Shown piece by piece: positions 1-10,150 of a stretch of DNA of 64,000 bases (its first letter is position 1; each line of letters starts with the position of its first letter). This DNA is from Craspedostauros australis (Eukaryota > Bacillariophyta > Bacillariophyceae > Mastogloiales > Achnanthaceae), in contig JAMXDE010000059.1 of NCBI GenBank assembly GCA_026770025.1, forward strand, positions 1 through 64,000. The letters are read 5' to 3'. The notes beneath the pieces are model-generated. The model ran no database searches, was not told the origin of the DNA, and was given only the letters and a program-made list of their open reading frames with translations. Made by a program: the position numbers and the translations under genes.

Positions 1-437
1 AACCATGACAAGACTAGAGCGACATTGCGTCAACCACACCTCATCCGACATCTCATCGAAGAGTTCGGAACCAAGGTTGAGAAGATGCAGCGCTATGCGA
101 CACCGGGAACCCCGGGTCAAATCATCGTACGACCATCCGAAGATAACGGACTGCAGAAGGTCGGAACGGAAGAACATGCCGAATACCGCCGAGGCGTCGG
201 TATGCTACTCTTCCTCATCAAGCACTCGCGACCAGATATCGCGAACCCTGTGAGGGAACTCTCCAAGGTATTGATCGGGCCCACCAAGGCCGCAATGAAG
301 GAGATGTATCGGATCATCAAGTATGTGATCGATACAAAGGACTATGGATTGAAGATCCATCCAGCGCGTCCAAACGACGACGGCTGGGACATGGAGCTCT
401 TTTGCGATAGCGAATATGCAGGAGACAAGAACACGAG
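1..437 (+). mobile_element. Older Ty1/copia element A, left part (late reverse transcriptase to RNase H); continues at 8897
   Basis: The + strand reads as the end of a copia pol: a YATPGTPG-like motif, the block GVGMLL.LIKHSRPDIANPVREL, then the start of RNase H with DSEYAGDK. The reading stops at the insertion of a second element and resumes at 8897 with ISVGG...IWRSKAQK..TLSS.EAEYVALSEA, so the two pieces are one RNase H split by the insertion. The 5' part of the element lies before the window. It is a fossil, broken at least by this insertion. Similar pol pieces on the minus strand at 11.0-12.5 kb and 13.6-14.4 kb belong to the same broad lineage. Confidence 0.85.
433..437. repeat. Target-site duplication ACGAG, left copy
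   Basis: ACGAG stands directly before the left LTR and again at 8897-8901 directly after the right LTR. Taking out one copy and everything between restores the RNase H frame of element A. Confidence 0.85.
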
Positions 438-1150
438 TGATAATCAGCAATTACACACAGGACAAGAGGGGAGCACCAAACACTGCACTTACTACGCCGC
501 CAGGGTGATCAAGCCAAGAGGTGGAGTTGGTGTGTTTGGTGTTGTTGTTGTTTCTATTAGTTGGTGTGTCAATTGATGATTGAGTTTGGATTATGAGATG
601 ATGATCTCCTATTTCTAATGATGGTGCCTAATGCACGGTTGCTAACGTGCTGCTCGATTACCTCGTGGTTTCTCTCGCAGTCTTTTCTAAGACATTGCCC
701 AAGATGGCATGTTGATCTACACGATACTCCGTGTTATTCTCGCCTTTGGGTCTTTCTTCATCTCTCCTGGTCTTGCCTAATCTTGATCTCTGTTTGATCA
801 CATATGGATTGATCCGTCTACGTCGACAAGGTGCATGCATCACCTCTGACGATGTTGTTCTGGATCCTAAGTATTGTTGCCACGTGCTCGATGATGCACT
901 CGGCATGGCTAGACAGATCAGTGTACCATGACTAAAACATAATCTCGATTCCGAGGATCACAATGACCGATCCTCTGACGTCATACGATGATGTCAGTGC
1001 CTACGTCATGTTCGATGACCGTAGTGACCGAATATCAATCGTGTATCAAGACTCACTCGACTATACTCTCAAATCGAGTCGAATCAAAAAATAGTGAATC
1101 ACGTTTCAGTCATGGGAGATGGGTACCTAATTTCGATCTAGATGTTGATA
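438..1150 (-). repeat. 3' LTR of the young copia-type element
   Basis: This 713-bp direct repeat matches 8184-8896 without a difference that I could see by reading. On the + strand it begins TGATAATCAG and ends GATGTTGATA, so in the element's sense it runs from TA to CA, not the usual TG to CA. Small open frames inside it are present identically in both LTRs and are not genes. Confidence 0.93.
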
Positions 1151-1174
1151 CTCCCCTATAGTCGGGAGTCTTGT

Positions 1175-4100
1175 TCATCCACCCAGAGTCTCTCCTTTCC
1201 AGAACAGAAGCGGCCTCACTAACGGCCAGTACTTCGCCCATGGAAGGAACTTGGTCATGACGTCGGCTACGTTTTCCGTTCCGTCTATCTTGCAGAAATG
1301 CAGGATCTTCGCAGCTACTGCGGCACGCACGCGGTGGTACGCCAATGCGTTGTGTCGTTTGGACAACACACTGTTTGGGATGGTGGAGGATGTGATCACG
1401 CTCTGGTTGTCTCCGAACATCCAGGCAGGTCCGTCCAGTGGAATCCCCATTGCACGAAGAGTGAGGCGCATCGCAATCACTTGCTCTGTTGCCTGTCTTG
1501 CCGCGACGAATTCCGATCCGTAGGTTGCAGTCTCGACGGTGGTCTGGCGCTTGCTGAACCATTCGATGGGTGTCTGGTTGAGCAGATGGAGAACACCAGT
1601 TGCAGATTTGCCTGTCACTTTGCAGTGCATGAGGTTGGCATCTACAAACGTCGTCATACGAACTGCCTTGCCCTTGGGTGTTGGATCGTCGTCCGCGGTC
1701 TCCTCTTCGGCATCACCATACACAGAGTACATCCATTCATGGTCAGGAACCTTGAAGAAGCGCTCGTGATCTGGAATCCCCGTTCTGAACCTGATAGCGG
1801 CGTCAGAACGCTTTCGGAGGTATCCATACACACGTTTAGCGCGGTCCATGTGACCAATCCTGGGTTGGGCTCTGAATCTAGACAAAGTCATCACAGCTGC
1901 AGCAATATCAAACCGTCCCAATGTGATGCACCATTGAAGGGCACCGATGAGTGATTGAAACTGTCTGGTCTCTACAGGGTTTAGTTCACGTGATGTGTCT
2001 AGCTCGGGGGCGTCGTTGTGTTCCATGGGACTGGTGTAGGTCCGTGGAAGCTCCCCATGCGCCTGTTCGTAATTCGCCAGCATCCGTTTGATGTAAGATT
2101 GCGGGCTCATAGTCAGGGTTCCGTCTTTGTCACGGTCGAAGTCTGCGCCAAGGTGATACTTGATTGGTCCTACACCTTTCAACTTGTACTTGTACTTGTT
2201 GATAAGCGTGTCGAAGAATGACTGTGGGTCTTCCATGACGGCCATCAGATCATCTACGTACACACAGATGTATTCCCAGCATCTACCAGCATCCCTCATC
2301 CACACATCCGGGTCAGCCTTGCACTGAAAGAACTTCATGTCGCGGAGTGTGTCGGCCAGAGACTCGTGGAATCGAGCACTAGACGTGCGTAGTCCGTAGA
2401 GCGCTTTCACAATGATCATCATGTGACCAGCAAACTCTTGGAACTCAGGACCAGCTACAAAACAGATCTTTTCTTTTGTGTAGGCTTCTAGATAGGCATT
2501 ACCAATATCACCCACCATGGGCTTGAGGTTGTTGAGTTCTGCAGCAAGCAGTGCAATCCTGAATGATCTGAGATTGACTACTCCAGCATATGCCATATCC
2601 TTACACGGGTCTGTCAAGTGGCCTCCTGCTACGCATCTTGCCTTGTGCCGAAGATCGTGCTTCACATCGTACACCCAGAGGAGCTTGATCTGCTTGTATC
2701 CATCTGGTTTCCGAGCGTTCTTTCCAAGATCCTTGAACGTGCCATACTCGTGGAGCTGATCCATTTCTTTTCTCTCAGCATCTACCCACTTGGAGTTACC
2801 GTTCTTCTCATCAAGCTGGCGGGCTTCCTTCCCGTTCCGTGGAACTTGAACACCAAACTTGAAGATAGGACCTTGTGCACGAGCTTTGCGTTTACTAGCA
2901 TTGATAAGACGATTGAGTTTCTTCTTTCTCTTTGCTAGTTTACGGAATCTTTTCCAGCCAGGCAGACCGAGGAGGTTGTTGTCTGCGGCGTACTTTGCAC
3001 AGGATACAGGGTCGTCTTTGGCTATCACGTCCAGTGGTTCCATGGTCACACTGCCATCCTCCCATTGTACCTTTACGTTGTAGGAGGAACCGTTGTACTT
3101 GATGTGACTGGAGTGGAATGGGCCTTCATGACCGGTGATGGCTTTGAAAACGCACATCTCCCCGTCGCCGATCTCCTGTTCGTGCTGCTGTTCGATGATG
3201 TCAGCTAAATCCGTGTACGCGATGAGCTCTTCCGTGTCGTCGTCGCCATATGCGATGAGCATCTTGATGTTGTCATGGTTGGCTGCGTCTCCGTCCTTGA
3301 TCTTGCGGATCACTCGAGCTCTCCACTTGAGGCCATCCTGTTGATGGAGGAAGGTCAATCCGAGCAGCTCATCAGGACTGAACTTGGGGACTTTGACTAC
3401 ACCTGGATCTGATTCTCCATGTGATGTGGCTACCAGGTCAGATAGTGCATGCACAACGGGTTGTCTAGCTTCAGGTGTGCTGTCACTGTCGAAATCTTCT
3501 GGATTTTCGGTTTCTCTAGCTTCGTCACCCACGTCACCATCCTCCCCAGAATCAGGCAGGGGGTAGTCTGCCCGAAGGTTTCGCGCGTCATCAGACACAC
3601 GTCGGATGCTCGAGCGTGGCAACAGCCGTTGCGTTGCGTCATCTAGTACCCAGAACGTCATCTCGTCACCCTTGTGCTCGCACGGTCCAGCCCAGCGTCC
3701 ACGCCGTTCTTGCGTGGTGCCTGGGAAGGCAGCATTCCCAACCTTGTAGTATACCGGCTCCCACCAGTGGAAGTTGAGATACTTGCTCACGTCGGGACGT
3801 TGGCCAGTGGCGGCTTGGATGGGTGTGATGTGACCGGCCGTGGACTGTGACAGATGGTTGAGCAGTCCCACGACGTACAAGGTGCAGATGAGCCAGAACC
3901 TGGCAGGGGTGCCAGTTCGGTCCATGATGCCGTTGGTGGTGCGCTTGATATCCTGGATGCGTCGCTCGACAGGATTCTGGTGTTGGTGGTGTGGTTCGGA
4001 CTGGTGGTCTGCGATGCAGTACTGCCGGAGGATGTCCTTCATCTTGCCTCCGATCTGCGCTGTGGCGTTGTCGGACATCAACACGTCCATGGCACCATGC

Positions 4101-6634
4101 TCCCGAATGAAGTCTTGCACAACATGGGGAACATGGGATTCGCTTGCCAGAGGGTACGCCGCTGTGAGGCGCGTGTTGGATCCCACAAACACCTGTACCA
4201 TGGTACATCCACCGTGTCCGGGGACTCCGTCATGATGAGCAGGCGTGTCAGAGAACAACGTGTCCATGGAAACAACATCGTGTAGTCGGTTGACATTGGC
4301 TGCGGGGAATCTAGACTTATAGTGTTTACGCATGGGATAACGCTCAGACATGCGGTACCACTGGGTAGTACATGCAAGAGTGTCACGCACGCGGTCTGCT
4401 GGAATCCACCCGAAGTACGGCCGTAGCGCATGGAAGTTGGGCGCTTTACCCACGATGTTGCGTGGCTCGGCCTTGATGGCCTTTTCCCCATCCCCGAGCG
4501 TTGCAGCGGATTGAGCGTACTGAACGCACTTGGAGATGGTGATGTCGATGTCGTCGTCTTCGCCGCGTTCGGTTGCGGGGATGTTGTCCAGATCAGCCTC
4601 CCCGTCCAGGACAGATGGGTCCCACTCTTGGTCGGAGGTGAAGAACACGTGTGGCAGATCGTCTAGCTCTGCCTGAGTTGGCTTGTGCATATCCATGTAT
4701 GCGAGGCCTTGACGCACGGTGAGCGGGATGATGAATCCGTCTGGTGTGACGATGGTTTGCCGGCCGCCAGGGAGGTTCTTGGGTCGCTCATTGACATCCA
4801 ATCCAAATGCCGCGAGTTGGTTGGCAGAATGGATGGTGCGCCCTTTCCCGTAGTTGGCGTACTGATGGAACCAACCGATCACCGGCCCTGAGGTGGTCTG
4901 GATGACAGCGGTGGCCGTGACCAGCGCCAGATCCTTGATCTCTGCGTCGCCGATTCCAGAGACATCAGCACGGTTGGACGTGGACTCCATCACCAGCATG
5001 TCATCGCCAACGAGACCGCCGTTCGCACCTCCATCCACCAATGCGCCTTGCACAGTCACGTTCGCGTTGTTGAACTTGTACGATACGTTCGTGTGAGACA
5101 GGGTGTAGGTGCGACCGTCAATGACGAGGGTAGCCGGCGGGCTCCCGGACGCGCTAGACATGGCATTGGAAAGCATACGGTTGATTGCTGTTCCGGCGGT
5201 ATAACTAGACTCATTATTGTTACTACCGTTGTCGCTGGCCTGGGTGTCCTGTTGGTCGTTCTGGTTGGATGTGGATCCACTGCGGTTGGTGTTGTTGGCG
5301 GAACGCCTAGGCTTGTCCTTCTTACCACGTCCGGACTTGGCTCGCCGGGCTTGGAGGAAGTCGCTGCGTTGCTTATCCGACAGCTTCTGGAACTCCTCAC
5401 GTGGCAGCCGTTCTCGTGTCTCCTTGCTGTAGTCCTTGTTGGGCTTCCAGAGATTGGGTCCGTCGTCCTTATCCTTCCCGCGTTGCTTGCGCTGGTCGGC
5501 GTTGTTGGCCTGGCGCGGCGGCTTGGGCTTGTTGGCGTCGTGGCCATCGAGTTGAACAGCGTACGATCGAACGAGCTCAACGAGAGTATCGAACTCCATG
5601 GTGGTCGCGGTCTTGCCGGGTGAGTAGGCCAGGATAGCGGTCTGCAGGTAGTCAGTCTGGAAGATAGACTGGTACAGAGCCTTGTCTGCCTCGATGGCGT
5701 TGGTCAACCACTCCTTCTTCGTTGCGTCGTCGATTGGATCATCACGCAAAGCCTCAAGTTCGTGAACCTTGTGTTGCCACAGGTCCAGAAACTGCTCACG
5801 AGTCTTGCGCCACTGCTTATCCAGCTTGAACTTGATGATGTCGTCGCGGATGCGTCGGATGGTGTTGACGGCAGTGGCACCGGTGGTGTACTCGCGGACC
5901 AGCATGCAGTAGACGGCTTGGCCGTCACAGATCGACTCACACGGAGTGACACACTTCCTACTCTTCGTGGTCTGCAGGTTGGATACAAACACGTTGAACA
6001 GGAAGGTGGACTGCACCTTGAAGAGTTCGGCTTGTTCATCGGATGGGACGTAGTCAGTATCGAGAACATTGGAGATGCCATGAGCAGCAGCGGTGGCACG
6101 CAGGCGACGATGGAATGTAGCGAAGTATTTATCATCAGACAACTTGGGATAGTCGCTAATGTTACGCTTGATGCTACGGTTGAATTCTGCGGCGAGGTCG
6201 TGTCCGGTCTTCTCCGTTGGTTCGGTCTTCGTTGTCTCGAAGGGGAATCCGCTGGTGGCTGTGTCAGGCATGGCAGCCGAGGATGCGGGCGATGGCGTGA
6301 ATGTTCGGGCGACATACTCCATGTACGAAGCTTGGTTGAGTTCCCGCCATGTCTCTGCAGTGGGATTAGGTTGAACACTGAACCAGCCGATGGCGTTGGT
6401 TAATTTCCGGACTGCTACTTTAGACAGTTGGGCTACGTAGTCGGGTTCTGGATCAGATCGTTCGATGGTGGCATTGAACTCGAGCATATCGTCACGATGG
6501 AGCGAGGCGAAATCCATGATGGTTCGGATATCTTCGGTATGCAAGATAAGCCATTCAATAGACGAGCCGTCATATCCGAGAACGCTGAGGACGTGCGCCA
6601 GGATGGGGTCGTTGATTGGGATTGCGTTGGACAT
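1175..6634 (-). CDS. Gag-Pol polyprotein of the young copia-type element (1819 aa)
   Basis: One frame codes the whole set. The gag-like N-terminus covers about residues 1-480 and ends in a charged Gly/Lys/Asn-rich part without a clear CCHC knuckle. An aspartic-protease-like segment follows near residue 535 (ALVDGGANGG). The integrase core lies at about 780-960, with VVSMDTL, LMSDNATAQ and NPVERRIQDIK as its acidic positions. Reverse transcriptase spans about 1300-1540 with YVDD near 1460. RNase H covers about 1660-1800 (TFVDANL, ETATYGSEFVA, FGDNQSV). The order PR-IN-RT-RH marks Ty1/copia rather than Ty3/gypsy. It fills almost all the internal space between the LTRs on the 3' side and looks whole. 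Confidence 0.93.
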   Translation of the reverse strand: MSNAIPINDPILAHVLSVLGYDGSSIEWLILHTEDIRTIMDFASLHRDDMLEFNATIERSDPEPDYVAQLSKVAVRKLTNAIGWFSVQPNPTAETWRELNQASYMEYVARTFTPSPASSAAMPDTATSGFPFETTKTEPTEKTGHDLAAEFNRSIKRNISDYPKLSDDKYFATFHRRLRATAAAHGISNVLDTDYVPSDEQAELFKVQSTFLFNVFVSNLQTTKSRKCVTPCESICDGQAVYCMLVREYTTGATAVNTIRRIRDDIIKFKLDKQWRKTREQFLDLWQHKVHELEALRDDPIDDATKKEWLTNAIEADKALYQSIFQTDYLQTAILAYSPGKTATTMEFDTLVELVRSYAVQLDGHDANKPKPPRQANNADQRKQRGKDKDDGPNLWKPNKDYSKETRERLPREEFQKLSDKQRSDFLQARRAKSGRGKKDKPRRSANNTNRSGSTSNQNDQQDTQASDNGSNNNESSYTAGTAINRMLSNAMSSASGSPPATLVIDGRTYTLSHTNVSYKFNNANVTVQGALVDGGANGGLVGDDMLVMESTSNRADVSGIGDAEIKDLALVTATAVIQTTSGPVIGWFHQYANYGKGRTIHSANQLAAFGLDVNERPKNLPGGRQTIVTPDGFIIPLTVRQGLAYMDMHKPTQAELDDLPHVFFTSDQEWDPSVLDGEADLDNIPATERGEDDDIDITISKCVQYAQSAATLGDGEKAIKAEPRNIVGKAPNFHALRPYFGWIPADRVRDTLACTTQWYRMSERYPMRKHYKSRFPAANVNRLHDVVSMDTLFSDTPAHHDGVPGHGGCTMVQVFVGSNTRLTAAYPLASESHVPHVVQDFIREHGAMDVLMSDNATAQIGGKMKDILRQYCIADHQSEPHHQHQNPVERRIQDIKRTTNGIMDRTGTPARFWLICTLYVVGLLNHLSQSTAGHITPIQAATGQRPDVSKYLNFHWWEPVYYKVGNAAFPGTTQERRGRWAGPCEHKGDEMTFWVLDDATQRLLPRSSIRRVSDDARNLRADYPLPDSGEDGDVGDEARETENPEDFDSDSTPEARQPVVHALSDLVATSHGESDPGVVKVPKFSPDELLGLTFLHQQDGLKWRARVIRKIKDGDAANHDNIKMLIAYGDDDTEELIAYTDLADIIEQQHEQEIGDGEMCVFKAITGHEGPFHSSHIKYNGSSYNVKVQWEDGSVTMEPLDVIAKDDPVSCAKYAADNNLLGLPGWKRFRKLAKRKKKLNRLINASKRKARAQGPIFKFGVQVPRNGKEARQLDEKNGNSKWVDAERKEMDQLHEYGTFKDLGKNARKPDGYKQIKLLWVYDVKHDLRHKARCVAGGHLTDPCKDMAYAGVVNLRSFRIALLAAELNNLKPMVGDIGNAYLEAYTKEKICFVAGPEFQEFAGHMMIIVKALYGLRTSSARFHESLADTLRDMKFFQCKADPDVWMRDAGRCWEYICVYVDDLMAVMEDPQSFFDTLINKYKYKLKGVGPIKYHLGADFDRDKDGTLTMSPQSYIKRMLANYEQAHGELPRTYTSPMEHNDAPELDTSRELNPVETRQFQSLIGALQWCITLGRFDIAAAVMTLSRFRAQPRIGHMDRAKRVYGYLRKRSDAAIRFRTGIPDHERFFKVPDHEWMYSVYGDAEEETADDDPTPKGKAVRMTTFVDANLMHCKVTGKSATGVLHLLNQTPIEWFSKRQTTVETATYGSEFVAARQATEQVIAMRLTLRAMGIPLDGPAWMFGDNQSVITSSTIPNSVLSKRHNALAYHRVRAAVAAKILHFCKIDGTENVADVMTKFLPWAKYWPLVRPLLFWKGETLGG

Positions 6635-8183
6635 CGTGTAGTTGAGCGTTGCGATGATGTGGTCGTTGGTCCAATTTGCTAATATTATCGGACGAGTATT
6701 TTCCCGCAGCTCCCAGGAAAGTGGTCACACTTGGAAATGACTGCGCGATTCGCTGTGATGTCGAAACGTTCGCCAGAATGTGACGGTGAATTTCTGCGCT
6801 TGTCGGAATTCGTCAGGATTGAAAGTGGTGCCGGATGGAAAGCGTCAGTGATGGCGAAGGTGTCAACGGTATCTCGAGTGGACTGTAGTTGGGTGATCTT
6901 GGATGACTGATTGATAAAAACACCCAACGGGACCAAGCGAATTTCCCGACTGACCAAATGCGAAGACGATGAAAATGTCAGTCAGGACCGTATGAATTTC
7001 CTGGTTGGATTATTTGTTGGCGCGCGACCCGAAGTCCGATGGATGACTGGGGTGGCGAAGGTGTTGTGAACCGATGTGACGCACCAGTGATTGTGTGAAC
7101 CGTAGGAATGCACAGCCAATCAGAAAGGTGGATTGAGCGCAAATGGTCGTTGTTGATGGAATGTTTGTTGGTTGTTGGTCTTGAAAAACGATGAAACGTC
7201 GCGGATGGATTGCGCGTTGGATGGCCCTGCCCGTTCGGATTTCGTCTCTCCGAACGCCGTGTTCTTGCGCTTGTTCAGCTGTGCTCCACCAGGATGTGGT
7301 GCACCTTTGGTTTCACCCAGTTGGACCTTCGATCCAATCCGTGCCTCCTTTGAGTGCCACGGATCAGCTTGCTATACGTGTTTTAGATCTGGCAGCAGCT
7401 TGCCCGATGTACCTGATACTAACAGGATTTTGCACGCTAATGAGCGCGGTGCCCCCCAGGTGCCAGCAGTCGCTTTGATTCACCTGGTTCCACCACTCGC
7501 GTTTTCGTCCAGCGTATACCTGCCTTCCGGTGTCGTTAGACTCACTTGGTGATATTGCTATCAGCACAATGCTAGCTTTACGGGTTGCATCCGCGATATT
7601 CCTACCGATCACGTTTCTTCCCCAGTCAAGGGCAGACGCTAGTCTGGTTAGCAGTTATCTCTGCGTCCCTTTTGGACGTTAACCGATCTCAAGTACGGCT
7701 TAGACTTAGTGTTAACGACTGACCTGGTCGCGACAACTCACGGTGAGATTGCCGATAGGTTTCAGAGGGCCTTTGCGCTCCAAGTTTTTACGTGTGTCTT
7801 GCTTCACGGGCTTTCACCTTTGTCGATGCTGACCAGGCCAAGTGTTTACGTGTGACTTGCTTCACGGGCTTTTACACCTTTGTCTTTTAGCTGACCGGCT
7901 ATCGTAAGTAACGCAGTGGTGCGGAACTTGGTTGTTTTAGGGAAGAATTACTCCACCTGCGATATTCGCAACAGTGGGTGAGCCTTTCTGCACTCTGGCA
8001 GGGCGAAGCGGGTGTGGCGGCACGTAGCAATCTGCACACACGAGCAATTGGTCCGTCGTCACGAACGCGTTGGGCCTTTCTTGGGCCGAAATCAAAAGGA
8101 AGGGGACAGCGTGATGTCACCAGGGCATGCGCAGCACTTCAGTATCCGTTCACTCTCACGATAGATGCCTGCGACTGTTAATC
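6635..8183 (-). other. Long untranslated leader of the young copia-type element
   Basis: Between the 5' LTR and the gag-pol start lie about 1.55 kb with no frame resembling a protein. A roughly 50-bp segment around TTGCTTCACGGGCTTT is repeated in tandem at about 7783-7835 and 7843-7900. Leaders this long commonly carry packaging or translation signals in LTR elements; nothing specific can be named here. Confidence 0.6.
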
Positions 8184-8896
8184 TGATAATCAGCAATTAC
8201 ACACAGGACAAGAGGGGAGCACCAAACACTGCACTTACTACGCCGCCAGGGTGATCAAGCCAAGAGGTGGAGTTGGTGTGTTTGGTGTTGTTGTTGTTTC
8301 TATTAGTTGGTGTGTCAATTGATGATTGAGTTTGGATTATGAGATGATGATCTCCTATTTCTAATGATGGTGCCTAATGCACGGTTGCTAACGTGCTGCT
8401 CGATTACCTCGTGGTTTCTCTCGCAGTCTTTTCTAAGACATTGCCCAAGATGGCATGTTGATCTACACGATACTCCGTGTTATTCTCGCCTTTGGGTCTT
8501 TCTTCATCTCTCCTGGTCTTGCCTAATCTTGATCTCTGTTTGATCACATATGGATTGATCCGTCTACGTCGACAAGGTGCATGCATCACCTCTGACGATG
8601 TTGTTCTGGATCCTAAGTATTGTTGCCACGTGCTCGATGATGCACTCGGCATGGCTAGACAGATCAGTGTACCATGACTAAAACATAATCTCGATTCCGA
8701 GGATCACAATGACCGATCCTCTGACGTCATACGATGATGTCAGTGCCTACGTCATGTTCGATGACCGTAGTGACCGAATATCAATCGTGTATCAAGACTC
8801 ACTCGACTATACTCTCAAATCGAGTCGAATCAAAAAATAGTGAATCACGTTTCAGTCATGGGAGATGGGTACCTAATTTCGATCTAGATGTTGATA
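8184..8896 (-). repeat. 5' LTR of the young copia-type element
   Basis: This is the second copy of the 713-bp LTR, reading the same as 438-1150. Because the gag-pol frame is on the minus strand, this is the 5' copy and would hold the element's promoter. It is followed on the + strand by the target duplication ACGAG at 8897-8901. Confidence 0.93.
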
Positions 8897-9351
8897 ACGA
8901 GAATCAGCGTAGGGGGATTCATCCTATACCTGTGCAAGGTGCCAATCCTTTGGCGATCCAAGGCACAGAAGGCCGTCACACTCAGCTCATCCGAAGCAGA
9001 ATACGTTGCCCTTTCCGAAGCGGCAAAGGAGATCTTCTTCGTCGTGCAGCTACTCGAAAGTGTGGGCGTCCCAGTGAAGACACCGATTAAGGTCCGTGTG
9101 GACAACATCGGAGCGATCTTCATCGCCAAGAACCCATCAACATCCCAACGATCGCGGCACATCGACGTGCGCCATCACTACGTGAGGAACATGGTAATCA
9201 ACAAAACCATCGAAATCATTTTTGTCAAATCCGAACAGAACACAAGCGACGTATTCACCAAGAACATCAAGGCCGACTTACAACGAGAACACGAGAAGTC
9301 GTACCTTGACACATCGAGAACATTCGAATGACCGAATGCACACAGGAAGGG
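8897..9351 (+). mobile_element. Older copia element A, right part (end of RNase H, polypurine tract)
   Basis: This piece resumes the RNase H of element A after the inserted young element: IWRSKAQKAVTLSSSEAEYV, then RVDNIGAIFIAKNPSTSQRS, then RHIDVRHHYVRNMV, ending at 9331. A purine tract ACAGGAAGGG at 9342-9351 stands directly before TGTCGAG, the expected start of a 3' LTR. The same tract-plus-TGTC arrangement occurs at 10892/10893 and 13489/13490 in the minus-strand elements. Confidence 0.85.
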
Positions 9352-10150
9352 TGTCGAGATGTACATGTGAGTATATGTCAAGATGTACGTGTATATGTGC
9401 ATCGTTCACCCGCTATTCTCTCATACGCACTTGGACGGTACAACTACATTCGTGTCGATAGTATACTGTGATTCGTCAGAATTACAGGGGAAATGGAACA
9501 CACGAAAAGGGGCAAGATTTCTGGAGGAAATTTGCAAATAACGATTTCTGAGAGAATTGGAAGATCGTCCGTCCATCCATCAATGGTACCAAGAGAATCT
9601 CGAGGTACTTCCCAACTAAACCTCAGATGACGATATCATCTGACAGACCACTGCATCACCAATGGAACATGACATCTGGAGAGCAGAAGGACGCCTACTG
9701 ACGTCGACAGGATGTCATCATGTCACCACGTCGACATCTGTCTCCAAGTCAGAGCAGGAGGCGAAGATCCGATGACCGAAGGACATCAGCATCATGGATA
9801 CAGAAGGTGAACTTCAAATGGCGAGTACTCATGGAGTAGGAGCCAGTACTGAATGAACGGAATGTCGAATACGGAGTACGTATCGAATACGGAGTATCGT
9901 GCGCGAGGAGCACACGATGTTGAGAGAGAGAGAGAGAGAATACAGAGAGAAGCGAGAGAGCATCTCGCGTACCGACTCATAGTCGGAGACTGAATCTACG
10001 AAACAGATTGAAGCACCGAGAGCATCAGGCAAGAGAACGGGCGTACACCAAGAGGATTGGAGTAGCCAACTAATGAAATAGCAAACAGACGACTATCAAC
10101 CAACACCATCTTCCACGATCGTAGGTTACCGTGAGCGGAACTTGCCAACA
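9352..10150 (+). repeat. Probable 3' LTR of element A (right end uncertain)
   Basis: The segment starts TGTCGAGATG directly after the purine tract and most plausibly ends with TTGCCAACA near 10150, giving about 800 bp with TGT...ACA ends. Its partner LTR lies outside the window, so the boundary rests only on end motifs. It holds an (AG)n run near 9925-9942 and no coding frame. Confidence 0.5.

Larger units (their letters stand above)
438..8896 (-). mobile_element. Young Ty1/copia-type LTR retrotransposon, looks whole, inserted in element A
   Basis: The element is 8459 bp. It has two 713-bp LTRs (438-1150 and 8184-8896) that read the same by eye, a 5-bp target duplication ACGAG, and one long minus-strand gag-pol frame (1175-6634) with domain order gag, protease, integrase, reverse transcriptase, RNase H. 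A purine tract (AGGGGAG in the element's sense) sits at 1151-1157 next to the 3' LTR. No primer-binding site matching initiator Met tRNA is obvious beside the 5' LTR. LTR identity means a very recent insertion. The protein style, including WWEPVYY after the integrase core, resembles diatom copia lineages; that link is family memory and was not searched. It appears whole. Confidence 0.93.

Noticed and set aside
658-906. 82-residue minus frame, repeated at 8404-8652
   Set aside because: It lies wholly inside the LTRs and is present twice only because the LTRs are copies.
1298-1954. 218-residue + frame inside the young copia-type element, and other + frames there
   Set aside because: They are opposite-strand shadows of the gag-pol frame.
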